From the NCBI GenBank assembly GCA_030655315.1, contig JAURVT010000012.1, positions 1-64,000 on the forward strand: a DNA stretch of 64,000 bases, read 5' to 3'. The notes below the pieces were generated by a model. The model was given only the letters and a program-made list of their open reading frames with translations. It ran no database searches and was not told the origin of the DNA. Shown in pieces: positions 16,799 through 24,416 of this stretch. Numbering within the stretch: the stretch's first letter is position 1; every line of letters begins with the position of its first letter. This DNA is from Nocardioidaceae bacterium (GTDB lineage: Bacteria > Actinomycetota > Actinomycetes > Propionibacteriales > Nocardioidaceae). The position numbers were made by a program, and so were the translations under genes.

Positions 16799-17764
16799 GT
16801 GCCCGAGGTGCCGAGCGAGCAGATCCGACTCGTGACCAAGGTGGCGCGGCTCTACCACTCCCACGGCGTGCGCCAGGTCGACATCGCGCAGCGGCTCCAC
16901 ATCAGCCAGTCACGGGTCTCGCGGCTCCTGCAGGCCGCCGAGGACCAGGGCATCGTCCGCACCGTCGTCGCCTTCCCCGAGGGCGTCCACGGCGAGCTCG
17001 AGGAGGAGATCGAACGGCGCTACGGCCTCGCCGAGGTGCACGTGGTCGACGTCGCCGCCGACGAGGAGCCCGGGCTGCTGCGCGACCTCGGTGAGGCGAT
17101 GGCCGACGTCGTCGCGTCGAGCCTCACCGGGGTCAGGACGATCGGGTACACCTCGTGGAGCCGGTCGCTGCGCGAGATGGTCGCGAGCCTCCCTCCGGTC
17201 CGGGCCGACGTCGACCAGGTGGTCGAGCTGATCGGCGACCTCGGGCCGCCCGCGGTCCAGCACGAGGCGGCACGGTCCACCCAGCGCCTCGCGCAGCTGA
17301 CGGGGGCGACCGCGACGTTCCTGCGCGTGCCCGGCGTCGTGCAGGACGCGCGTCTGCGCAGCGCCCTGCTCGACCAGGACCCCTACGCCCGCAGCGTGCT
17401 GGCGTCGCTCGACTCGATCGACCTCGCGCTCGTCGGCGTCGGCACCTGCCACATCGTCGCGCCGCTCACCGCGGGCGACAACTTCTTCACCGAGGAGCAG
17501 CTCGCCCTCGCCCGTGGGCTCGGGGCGGTGGGTGAGGTCAACCTGCGCTTCATCGACGCCCAGGGTGAGCGCATCCTCACGCCGCTCGACGACCTCGTCG
17601 TCGGCGTCAGCGCCGAGCAGCTCCGCGGCGCCCGTCGCCGGCTCGCCGTCGCGGGCGGCTCGTCCAAGCACGCCGCGATCCTCGCCACCGTCCGCGGTGG
17701 CTGGATCGACGGCCTCGTCACCGACATGTGGACGGCCGAGGCCCTCCTCGCCGCCCACGACTGA
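16799..17764 (+). CDS. SorC/DeoR-type sugar-sensing transcriptional regulator (second copy)
   Basis: A 321-residue paralogue of the regulator at 8126-9124. Its helix-turn-helix includes VRQVDIAQRLHISQSRVSRL, and the effector domain has TIGYTSWSRSLREMV, VELIGDLGPPAVQHEAARS, VGVGTCHIVAPLTAGDNFF and RLAVAGGSSKH. Start: the GTG at 16799 follows an AGGAGGGG ribosome site. An upstream in-frame extension lacks domain character. It is divergent from importer 1 and the only plus-strand gene in the first 33 kb. Expected to repress or activate importer 1 in response to a phosphorylated intermediate. Confidence 0.9.
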   Translation: MPEVPSEQIRLVTKVARLYHSHGVRQVDIAQRLHISQSRVSRLLQAAEDQGIVRTVVAFPEGVHGELEEEIERRYGLAEVHVVDVAADEEPGLLRDLGEAMADVVASSLTGVRTIGYTSWSRSLREMVASLPPVRADVDQVVELIGDLGPPAVQHEAARSTQRLAQLTGATATFLRVPGVVQDARLRSALLDQDPYARSVLASLDSIDLALVGVGTCHIVAPLTAGDNFFTEEQLALARGLGAVGEVNLRFIDAQGERILTPLDDLVVGVSAEQLRGARRRLAVAGGSSKHAAILATVRGGWIDGLVTDMWTAEALLAAHD

Positions 17765-17774
17765 ACCGAGTCGC

Positions 17775-17831
17775 CGAGATACGGGTTCTGCACCACCGGA
17801 CGTCGTCGCGTGGTGCAGAACCCGTATCTCG
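17775..17831. terminator. 22-bp perfect inverted repeat between convergent genes
   Basis: Two 22-nt arms (17775-17796 and 17810-17831) are exact reverse complements around a 13-nt loop, filling the 69-nt gap between the convergent SorC and peptidase stops. The arms begin CGAGATACGGGTTCTGC. It could act as a bidirectional intrinsic terminator, although no T-tract follows. The arm length of 22 nt matches the repeat period of the elements at 42.6 and 52.4 kb. Confidence 0.75.
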
Positions 17832-17833
17832 AC

Positions 17834-19294
17834 TCAGGACAGACGGCCCATCAGCTCGCGGACGAGCGGCCACACCTTGGCGACGGACGTGTGGCGCACC
17901 GTCTCCTTCGGCGAGTGGAGGTCGTGCAGCTCGGTGCCGATGGAGATGGTGTCGAGCCCGACCCGCTGGCTGAACATGCCCAGCTCCAGGCTGCACTGCG
18001 ACACGTGCACCTCGGGCTCCTCGCCCACGACGTCGCGGTAGGTCGCGGTGGCGATCTTCAGCAGCTCGGAGTCCGGGCGGTAGGCGAACTCCGGGGCGTC
18101 GAGCCCGTACAGCTCGCAGGTCACCCCTCCCCCGGCCAGGGCGCACAGGTTGCGGACGCGGTCGTAGACCTCGTGCTTGCGGGAGGTGACCGCGGCGGTG
18201 ATCGTCGACATCAGGCGAGCGCCCTCGTCGGTGGAGCGGATCGTGCCGAGGTTGTTCGAGGTCTCGACGATGCCGGGGACGACGAGGCTCCAGCTGAGCA
18301 CGCCGTTGGGGATCAGGGACGTCAGCTGGGCCAGGCGGGCGGTCGCCGCGGCGGAGAAGACCCGCTCGGGCGCGTCGGCCTCGACCAGCTCGAGGCGCAG
18401 ACCGGGCTCGGCCTCGCTGTACTCCGTGCGCAGGGCCTCCTGCAGCTCGGCGACGGCGGACTCGACCCGCTCCAGCGCGTCCGGCGCCAGCACCAGGACG
18501 GCCTGCGCGTCGGCGGGGATCGCGTTGTTCTGCGCGCCGCCGTGCGGGGCGGCGATCTGGACCGGCGCGACCTCGAGCACGGCGTTGATCGCGCGGGCGA
18601 GCACCAGGACGGCGTTGGACCGCTCGAAGTGGATGTCGAACTCGCAGTGTCCGCCCACCAGCCCACGGACCTGGAGCAGACGGGTGGTCGTGTGCGTCGC
18701 CGGGACGGGCTCCCACTCGGCGGGCACGTCGACGGTGAACGTCACGTCGCCGCTGCAGCCGGCCAGGATCTCGGTGTCGGTGATCCAGTTGAAGTCGATC
18801 ATCCGGCTCGCGGTGAGCTGGGAGGTGTCGAAGTGGCCGGCGCCGACCTTCCCCTTCTCCTCCATCGCGGTGAGCACGGCCTCGAGCGGCGGGTGCGCGA
18901 TGTCGGAGGACGTGAGCAGCGCCAGGATGTACGAGACGCCGATCCCGTTGTCGGCGCCCAGCGAGGTGCCGTCGGCGGTGATGAACTCGCCCTCGACGAG
19001 CAGGTCGATCGGCTCGTTCTCGAAGTCCTTGACGACGCCCTCCTCCTTCTCGCACACCATGTCGAGGTGGCCGTGCAGGAGCACCGTCGGCGCGTTCTCC
19101 AGCCCGGCGGTGCCCGGCTTGCGGACGAGCACGTTGAACTTCTCGTCCTGGACCGCCTCCAGGCCGTGCTCCGTGGCCAGGCCGACGACCCAGTCGCTGA
19201 CCTGCTTCTCGTTCATCGAGCCACGCGGGATGCCCGCGAGGGTCTCGAAGTAGCCGAAGATCTCGCGCGGCTCGAGGGAGTCCAGAACGGTCAT
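17834..19294 (-). CDS. pepD: Aminoacyl-histidine dipeptidase (PepD, M20 family)
   Basis: A 486-residue metallopeptidase of the PepD/carnosinase branch of M20. Metal ligands appear in VLLHGHLDMVCEKE near residue 70, SLGADNGIGVSYILAL near 120 and LTAMEEKGKVGAG near 148, where other PepD proteins usually read DEEAGMTGA. A central dimerisation-type lid and a late HSPKETV close to the C-terminus (last metal histidine) complete the family pattern. It hydrolyses Xaa-His and other dipeptides in the cytoplasm. It lies 61 nt downstream of the importer 2 permease and in the same direction, an unexpected partner for a sugar importer. Confidence 0.88.
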   Translation of the reverse strand: MTVLDSLEPREIFGYFETLAGIPRGSMNEKQVSDWVVGLATEHGLEAVQDEKFNVLVRKPGTAGLENAPTVLLHGHLDMVCEKEEGVVKDFENEPIDLLVEGEFITADGTSLGADNGIGVSYILALLTSSDIAHPPLEAVLTAMEEKGKVGAGHFDTSQLTASRMIDFNWITDTEILAGCSGDVTFTVDVPAEWEPVPATHTTTRLLQVRGLVGGHCEFDIHFERSNAVLVLARAINAVLEVAPVQIAAPHGGAQNNAIPADAQAVLVLAPDALERVESAVAELQEALRTEYSEAEPGLRLELVEADAPERVFSAAATARLAQLTSLIPNGVLSWSLVVPGIVETSNNLGTIRSTDEGARLMSTITAAVTSRKHEVYDRVRNLCALAGGGVTCELYGLDAPEFAYRPDSELLKIATATYRDVVGEEPEVHVSQCSLELGMFSQRVGLDTISIGTELHDLHSPKETVRHTSVAKVWPLVRELMGRLS

Positions 19295-19355
19295 GACGTC
19301 TCCATTTCCAGGGGTGTGGCCGAGTGGGGGTGGGTTCGGGTGGGTCGGGGCCGCG

Positions 19356-20369
19356 TCACTTGACGACGGCCCCGCGGGCGCGGCTCATGGTGAGCGCGAC
19401 CGCGACGATGATGACGGCTCCGTAGACGAGGCTCTGCGCCTGCGGGGGCACGCCGACGGCGGCGGCGCCGATGGGCAGCAGCGCGATGGTCGCGGCACCG
19501 AAGACGACGTTGATCGGGTTCGTCACGCCCCCGGTGATGGCGGTGCCGCCGACGATGGCGGCCGCGATGCCCGGCAGGAGCAGGTCGCTGCCGAGGCCGA
19601 AGGACGACGCCGCGCCCGACTGGGCGATGATCGTCAGCCCCGCGAGGCCGGCGGTGAAGCCCGAGATCGTGAACGCGGTGACCTTGAGCCAGCGCGTGCG
19701 CAACCCGGAGAAGATCGCCCCGGTCTCGTTCAGGCCGACCGCGGTCATGCCCTGGCCGACTGTGGTGAACCGCAGCACGGCCCACAGCACGGCAGCGAGG
19801 ACGACGGCCATCCAGAACGCGGCGGGGAGGCCGGCGAGCGCGACGTTGAACATCCAGGCCAGGACGTCCGCGTTGGCGGTGACGTACACCGTGGTGGCGT
19901 CGCTGAGCACCAGCGAGGCGGCCTGGAGGATGCCGAGCGTGCCGAGCGTCAGCGCGAACGACGGCACCTGGGTGTAGGCGAACACGAGGCCGTTGACGAG
20001 GCCGACGAGGGTCACCAGAGCCACGCACAGGACCGGCGACACGACGCCGAGCGACCCGAGCGTGGAGGCGGTGAGGATCGCCGCCAGCAGGCCCATCGCG
20101 GCGTTGGACAGGTCGAGCGAGCCGACCCCGATGACGATCGCCTGGCCGAGCGCGATCAGCAGGATCGGCGTGGCCTGGAGCGCGACGATGCGGATGCCGC
20201 CACCGCTGAAGAAGTTGGGCTGGAGCACGACGATGAGCAGCAGGAGGGCGAGGAACACCGCGGGCGGGCCGAGGCGCTGCCACCAGCTGCCCGATCGCGC
20301 GCGGCGACGGGGGGTGCCGTCGGCGGTGGGAGCGGGCGACGTCGGGGTCGCGGTGGTCGTCTGGGACAT
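19356..20369 (-). CDS. Ribose-type ABC transporter permease (importer 2, second permease)
   Basis: A 337-residue permease of the BPD_transp_2 family with about ten membrane segments after a basic N-terminus. Family blocks are ILLIALGQAIVIGVGSLDLS near residue 70 and IVGGTAITGGVTNPINVVFG near 270. The canonical G-IDLSVG reads GSLDLSNAAMG. Paired with the permease at 21922-22947, it would form a heterodimeric channel. ATG at 20369, 5 nt after the ATPase gene end. Confidence 0.88.
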   Translation of the reverse strand: MSQTTTATPTSPAPTADGTPRRRARSGSWWQRLGPPAVFLALLLLIVVLQPNFFSGGGIRIVALQATPILLIALGQAIVIGVGSLDLSNAAMGLLAAILTASTLGSLGVVSPVLCVALVTLVGLVNGLVFAYTQVPSFALTLGTLGILQAASLVLSDATTVYVTANADVLAWMFNVALAGLPAAFWMAVVLAAVLWAVLRFTTVGQGMTAVGLNETGAIFSGLRTRWLKVTAFTISGFTAGLAGLTIIAQSGAASSFGLGSDLLLPGIAAAIVGGTAITGGVTNPINVVFGAATIALLPIGAAAVGVPPQAQSLVYGAVIIVAVALTMSRARGAVVK

Positions 20370-20374
20370 GGGGC

Positions 20375-21925
20375 TCACACCATCTTTTCGAGGAGGTCGA
20401 GGGAGGTCGGCGCCTCGGTGGACAGGTCGAATCGGCCGGTCACCTCGCCGTCGCGCATGACGAGGATGTCGTCGCCCATCTCGAGCGCCTCCTCGAGCGT
20501 GTCCGGGAGCAGGACGACGGCGACCCCGTCGCGGCAGGCGGCCCGGATCTGTTCGTTGACGATCTCCTTGGCACCCGGGTCGAGCCCGCGCAGCGGATGG
20601 TCGAGCACGAGCACCTTGAGCTCCTCGGCCATCAGCCACTTCGCCATGACGACCTTCTGCTGGTTGCCGCCGGAGAAGCTCCCGAGCGGGAGCGAGGGGT
20701 CCGAGGGACGCACGTCGAGGCGCTCGAACCAGGTGGCGGCCGTGCGGTTGCGAGCCCGCGGGTCGAGGAAGGGTCCGCGCCGGGTGGACCCGGGGTGGCT
20801 GAGCGTGAGGTTGGCCGCGGCGGACAGCCCGCCGACCATGCCCTCGACGCGACGCTCGGACGGGACGTACGCGACGCCCGCCTTGACCGCCTTGACCGTG
20901 CTCCAGGCGGAGAGGGAGGTGCCCTCGAGCTCGATGGTGCCGCCGTCCCACGTCTCGGCCCCGAACAGGGCGCGGCAGACCGACTCACGGCCCGAGCCCA
21001 TGGTGCCGACGATGGCGACCGTGCGGCCGGACCTCACCTCGAAGCTGACGTCCTCGAACGACCCACGACGGGTCAGGCCCTGGACGGCCACGACGGGGGT
21101 CTGCGAGGCACCGCCCGCGCGGTCGTCGCGCTGGGTCGCCTGCGCGGCACGTCCGACCATCAGCTGGAACAGCTCGTCCTCGGTGACCTCGTCGGTCCGA
21201 CGCTCCGCGACGAGCTCGCCGTGGCGCATCACCGCGATCCGGTCGCAGATGCGCAGCACCTCGTCGAGCCGGTGCGAGACGAACACGACCGACCCGATCT
21301 CCTTGAGGGTGCGGATCTCGCGCTCGAGGATCTCGGTCTCGTTGCGCTCGAGCACCGAGGTGGGCTCGTCGAGGATGACCAGCGGCGTGCCACCCACCAT
21401 CTCGTCGACCTGCACCGCCCGGGCGATCTCGACCATCTGGCGGTCGACGAACGACAGGTCCCCGACGATCGTGCGGGGATCGATCGAGGCACCGACCCGG
21501 TCGAGCGTGGCGGCCGCGTCGGCGTTGATGCGGCCCCAGCGGTAGAACCCGAGGCGGGTGCCGGCGCGGCGGCTGCCCGAGGCCGTCATGGCGAGGTTCT
21601 CGGCCACCGACAGGTTGGTCAGGAGCGACTGCTCCTGGTGGACGACGCCGATGCCCGCGGCCACCGAGTCCTGCGGCCGACGGAACCGCACCTGGGTGCC
21701 GTTGACCTCGATGGAGCCCGCGTCGGGCTGGTAGATCCCGGTGAGGATCTTCAGGAGGGTCGACTTGCCGGCGCCGTTCTCGCCGATGAGGCCGAGCACC
21801 TCGTGGCGGTTGATGGTCAGCGAGACGTCCTTGACGGCGTGCACCTGCCCGAACCGCTTGTCGATGCCGTCGAGGACGAGGGCCGCCTCGGTCGTACGGG
21901 TGGGGTCCTGCTGGGTGGAGGTCAT
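20375..21925 (-). CDS. Sugar ABC transporter ATP-binding protein with a degenerate second domain
   Basis: A 516-residue RbsA-type ATPase. NBD1 looks competent: GENGAGKSTLLK, Walker B LVILDEPTSVLERNE, switch histidine in FVSHRLDEV. NBD2 is unusual. Its Walker A is GTMGSGRES and its Walker B is VLVLDHPLRGLD, so the catalytic glutamate of the usual DEPTRG is a histidine. The second-domain signature SGGNQQKVVMAKW is intact. One active site of two is normal in this family, but loss of the glutamate is not typical. ATG at 21925, overlapping the upstream permease stop. Confidence 0.9.
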   Translation of the reverse strand: MTSTQQDPTRTTEAALVLDGIDKRFGQVHAVKDVSLTINRHEVLGLIGENGAGKSTLLKILTGIYQPDAGSIEVNGTQVRFRRPQDSVAAGIGVVHQEQSLLTNLSVAENLAMTASGSRRAGTRLGFYRWGRINADAAATLDRVGASIDPRTIVGDLSFVDRQMVEIARAVQVDEMVGGTPLVILDEPTSVLERNETEILEREIRTLKEIGSVVFVSHRLDEVLRICDRIAVMRHGELVAERRTDEVTEDELFQLMVGRAAQATQRDDRAGGASQTPVVAVQGLTRRGSFEDVSFEVRSGRTVAIVGTMGSGRESVCRALFGAETWDGGTIELEGTSLSAWSTVKAVKAGVAYVPSERRVEGMVGGLSAAANLTLSHPGSTRRGPFLDPRARNRTAATWFERLDVRPSDPSLPLGSFSGGNQQKVVMAKWLMAEELKVLVLDHPLRGLDPGAKEIVNEQIRAACRDGVAVVLLPDTLEEALEMGDDILVMRDGEVTGRFDLSTEAPTSLDLLEKMV

Positions 21926-22947
21926 TTCGCGATCCTCAATCTGCCTCGGTAGGCCCACCCGGCGGCGGCGATCGCGACGATCAGCACGACGCCGGACACG
22001 GCGGACTGGATGTTGGGGCTGACCCCCGAGAGGATCAGGCCGTTGTTGAGCACGGTCAGGAGGACGACGCCGAGCGCGGTGCGCAGGACGCCTCCCTTGC
22101 CGCCGCCGAGCGCGGTGCCGCCGATGACGACCGCGGCGATGGTGAGGAAGAGGTTGCCGATGCCGACGTTGGCCGCGCCCGCGCCCAGCTGCAGGCTGCC
22201 GACGATGCCGGCGAGCGCGCTGCATCCACCGGCGAGGGCGAAGACGTAGAGCTTGTAGCGCCCGACGGGGACGCCGTTGTCCTGGGCGATCTGCTCGTCG
22301 GCGCCGATCGCGAAGGCGTACCGGCCGAGGCGGGTGAACCGCGACACCAGCGCACCGAGCGCGACCACGACGAAGGCCAGCAGGAACGAGTGCGGCAGCC
22401 CCAGCGTCGTGTCGCTGGGCCACGAGGTGAGGCCGTCGGAGGTGAGGAACGGGATCGCGGCCTGGCCGAACAGCAGGGTCGCGATGCCCAGCCCGACGTA
22501 CCAGACGCCGAGGGTGACGATGAACGACGGGACCTTGAGCAGCGTGTGGATCAGGCCGGTCAGCAGGCCGAGCGCCAGCCCGACGGCCACCGCGACGACG
22601 AAGGCGCCGAGGCCGAGGTCCAGGCCGTTGCGGTCGTTGGCCGACAGCAGCACGAAGGTCATGCCGGCCGCGCCCATCACGCCCTCGACCGACAGGTCGA
22701 TCGAGCCCATCAGGATCACGAGGGTCGCGCCGACGCCGATCACCAGCGGCAGGGCCGCCTGGTCGAGCACCGTGCGCAGGTTGTCGAGCGTCAGGAACGT
22801 CCCGGGGTTCAGGACGGCGAAGACGACCACCAGGACGACGAGCGCCGCCACCTCGCCGACGCCCCGGATCCTGGGACGCGGCCGGGACGCCGAGGCCGGA
22901 GCCGCCGGGGCGGCGTCGGGCGCCGGTCGGGCTTTGAGGTCGCTCAT
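21922..22947 (-). CDS. Ribose-type ABC transporter permease (importer 2, first permease)
   Basis: A 341-residue BPD_transp_2 permease. It has a short Pro/Ala-rich leader, then about ten hydrophobic helices. Family blocks: VILMGSIDLSVEGVMGAAGM near residue 90 and VIGGTALGGGKGGVLRT near 275. First membrane component after the binding protein, from which it is separated by a strong hairpin. The 3' end overlaps the ATPase start by ATGA. Confidence 0.9.
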   Translation of the reverse strand: MSDLKARPAPDAAPAAPASASRPRPRIRGVGEVAALVVLVVVFAVLNPGTFLTLDNLRTVLDQAALPLVIGVGATLVILMGSIDLSVEGVMGAAGMTFVLLSANDRNGLDLGLGAFVVAVAVGLALGLLTGLIHTLLKVPSFIVTLGVWYVGLGIATLLFGQAAIPFLTSDGLTSWPSDTTLGLPHSFLLAFVVVALGALVSRFTRLGRYAFAIGADEQIAQDNGVPVGRYKLYVFALAGGCSALAGIVGSLQLGAGAANVGIGNLFLTIAAVVIGGTALGGGKGGVLRTALGVVLLTVLNNGLILSGVSPNIQSAVSGVVLIVAIAAAGWAYRGRLRIAK

Positions 22948-22973
22948 CAGGTCATCGCTTTCGTGGGTGGTGC

Positions 22974-23012
22974 GTGGCGCCCGGGGACGAGGGGGTCGTC
23001 CCCGGGCGCCAC
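22974..23012 (-). promoter_or_regulatory. Strong intercistronic hairpin after the importer 2 binding-protein gene
   Basis: A 17-bp perfect stem (22974-22990 with 22996-23012) closes a 5-nt all-G loop, 10 nt beyond the binding-protein stop and 26 nt before the permease start. It parallels the hairpin of importer 1 at the same operon position. Likely stabilises or attenuates the transcript so the binding protein is made in excess. Confidence 0.75.
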
Positions 23013-23022
23013 GGTCGGTGGG

Positions 23023-24174
23023 TCAGGAACCGGGGAGCTTCTCGGGGCCCTGGCCGATGAGCGTCGCGGGCTCGGTGTCGAACGGCCCGTTCTCGACGAG
23101 CTGCTTGACCCAGCCCTCGACGTCGGTGTCGTACTTGGTGAACTCGTCCAGGTTCTCCGGCGTGACGCAGCTGATCTTGAACAGGCTGTTGCGCTGCTCC
23201 TTGGTCATGTCGGCGACCTTCAGCTCGCCGGTCGCCGCCAGGTAGGAGGTGTACAGACCGGTCGCGGCGGCCATGTAGCCGCGGTGGAAGGTCTCGCCCA
23301 CGATGGCGTCGTCGCCCATGCCGGACTTCATCATCTCGATGGTCGGCGGGTAGAGACCGTCGGAGGCGAACTTCACGTCGTCGATGCGGCCGGCCTTCTT
23401 CACGGCCTCGATCGCGCCGAGCATCATCGCGTCGTCGGCGGCCCAGACGCCGTCGATCTCGTCGCCGTACTTGGCGAGCAAGCTCTGGGTCTCCTTGAAG
23501 GCGATCTGCTGGTCCCAGTTGGCCGGACGCTGCTCGAGGAGCTTGACGTTCGGGTGGTCCTTCAGCGCGTCCTCGAGACCGGCGACGCGGGTCTGGCTCG
23601 TGGTGCTGTCCTGGACGCCGGGGAGCGCGATGATGTTGCCCTCGTCGCCGATGCCGTCGGCGAGCGCGTCGCCGGTGCAGCGGCCGCTCTCGACTCCGGG
23701 GTGCTTCTGGAAGGCCACGAAGTTGTCGCCGACGGTCCAGGGCTCGAAGTCGTCGGGCTTGTTCCACCAGATGGTGACGTAGCCGCCGGCGGCCTTGACC
23801 GCGTTGACGATCGGCGGGGCGTCGGAGCTGGCGACCGTGTTGACCATCAGCACGACCTTCTTGCCCTCGGCCAGGATGGCCTGGATCTGCGAGATCTCGG
23901 TCTGCGAGCTGCCGTTGGAGTTCACGATCTTGAGCGGCACGTCGAGCTCGGCCGACAGCGCCTTGGCGCCCTCGACCATCGAGGCCATGTACGGGTTCGT
24001 CAGGTTGATGACCGACGCGACGAGGACGATGTCCTCCTTGGGGATCGCCTCCTGCGCGGCGCCGGTCGAGCTGCCGGACGTGGTGCTGCAGGCCGTGGCG
24101 AGGGTGCCGACGACGGTCGCCGCGAGGGCGCCGGCGATGAGGCGTCGCACCCTGCTGGTCGTGGTGAAGGACAT
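23023..24174 (-). CDS. Sugar ABC transporter substrate-binding lipoprotein (importer 2)
   Basis: A 383-residue Peripla_BP_4 lipoprotein. Start: the ATG at 24174 follows AGGAGC. An upstream in-frame start at 24228 would add a polar leader ahead of the signal peptide. Lipobox VGTLATAC gives a lipid cysteine near residue 29. Mature blocks: VINLTNPYMASMVEGAKAL, NSNGSSQTEISQIQAILAEG, GVWAADDAMMLGAIEAVKKA and KFASDGLYPPT. Only modestly similar to the importer 1 protein, so the two probably take different ligands. It leads the importer 2 operon. Confidence 0.9.
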   Translation of the reverse strand: MSFTTTSRVRRLIAGALAATVVGTLATACSTTSGSSTGAAQEAIPKEDIVLVASVINLTNPYMASMVEGAKALSAELDVPLKIVNSNGSSQTEISQIQAILAEGKKVVLMVNTVASSDAPPIVNAVKAAGGYVTIWWNKPDDFEPWTVGDNFVAFQKHPGVESGRCTGDALADGIGDEGNIIALPGVQDSTTSQTRVAGLEDALKDHPNVKLLEQRPANWDQQIAFKETQSLLAKYGDEIDGVWAADDAMMLGAIEAVKKAGRIDDVKFASDGLYPPTIEMMKSGMGDDAIVGETFHRGYMAAATGLYTSYLAATGELKVADMTKEQRNSLFKISCVTPENLDEFTKYDTDVEGWVKQLVENGPFDTEPATLIGQGPEKLPGS

Positions 24175-24227
24175 CTGTGCTCCTGGGTCCGGGGGGCGCT
24201 CGCCACGTCCCGATGAACTAGCGAGCA

Positions 24228-24253
24228 TATTTATTCAGATGCCGAATCGGCAT
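24228..24253. promoter_or_regulatory. Operator-like words upstream of the importer 2 binding protein
   Basis: TATTTATTC at 24228-24236 repeats exactly the word at 16586-16594. Directly next to it is a palindrome ATGCCGA-A-TCGGCAT at 24239-24253. They lie 54-79 nt upstream of the start, where a promoter would be. Confidence 0.5.
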
Positions 24254-24331
24254 TTCCCAAAGTCTCCATGCGAGCCCGGGATGTGTCAAGGACCACACCG
24301 ACATCTGCCGGAAACATCCCGTCGTCGACGC

Positions 24332-24397
24332 GTCGCCGTCCGTGGGACGGCGACGGGCCCCGTCGGTCCGGCTCGACGGCCGGCCCGACGGGGCCCG
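24332..24397 (-). terminator. Two tandem hairpins after the epoxide hydrolase gene
   Basis: A 13-bp perfect stem (24354-24366 with 24385-24397) is followed in the transcript direction by a 10-bp stem with a 3-nt loop (24332-24341 with 24345-24354). Both lie 20-85 nt beyond the epoxide hydrolase stop at 24417. Tandem GC-rich hairpins without a long T-run are typical of actinobacterial terminators. Confidence 0.65.
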
Positions 24398-24416
24398 GTG
24401 CGGTGCTGCTACGGCG

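Noticed and set aside
20952-21300. Many long overlapping open frames on the opposite strand across the window.
   Set aside because: GC-rich third positions keep antisense frames open; they have biased Arg/Ala/Gly/Asp-rich translations and no domains.
24254-24416. A small gene or RNA between importer 2 and the epoxide hydrolase.
   Set aside because: Only promoter-like words and terminator hairpins are present; no start with ribosome site and no tRNA-like fold.
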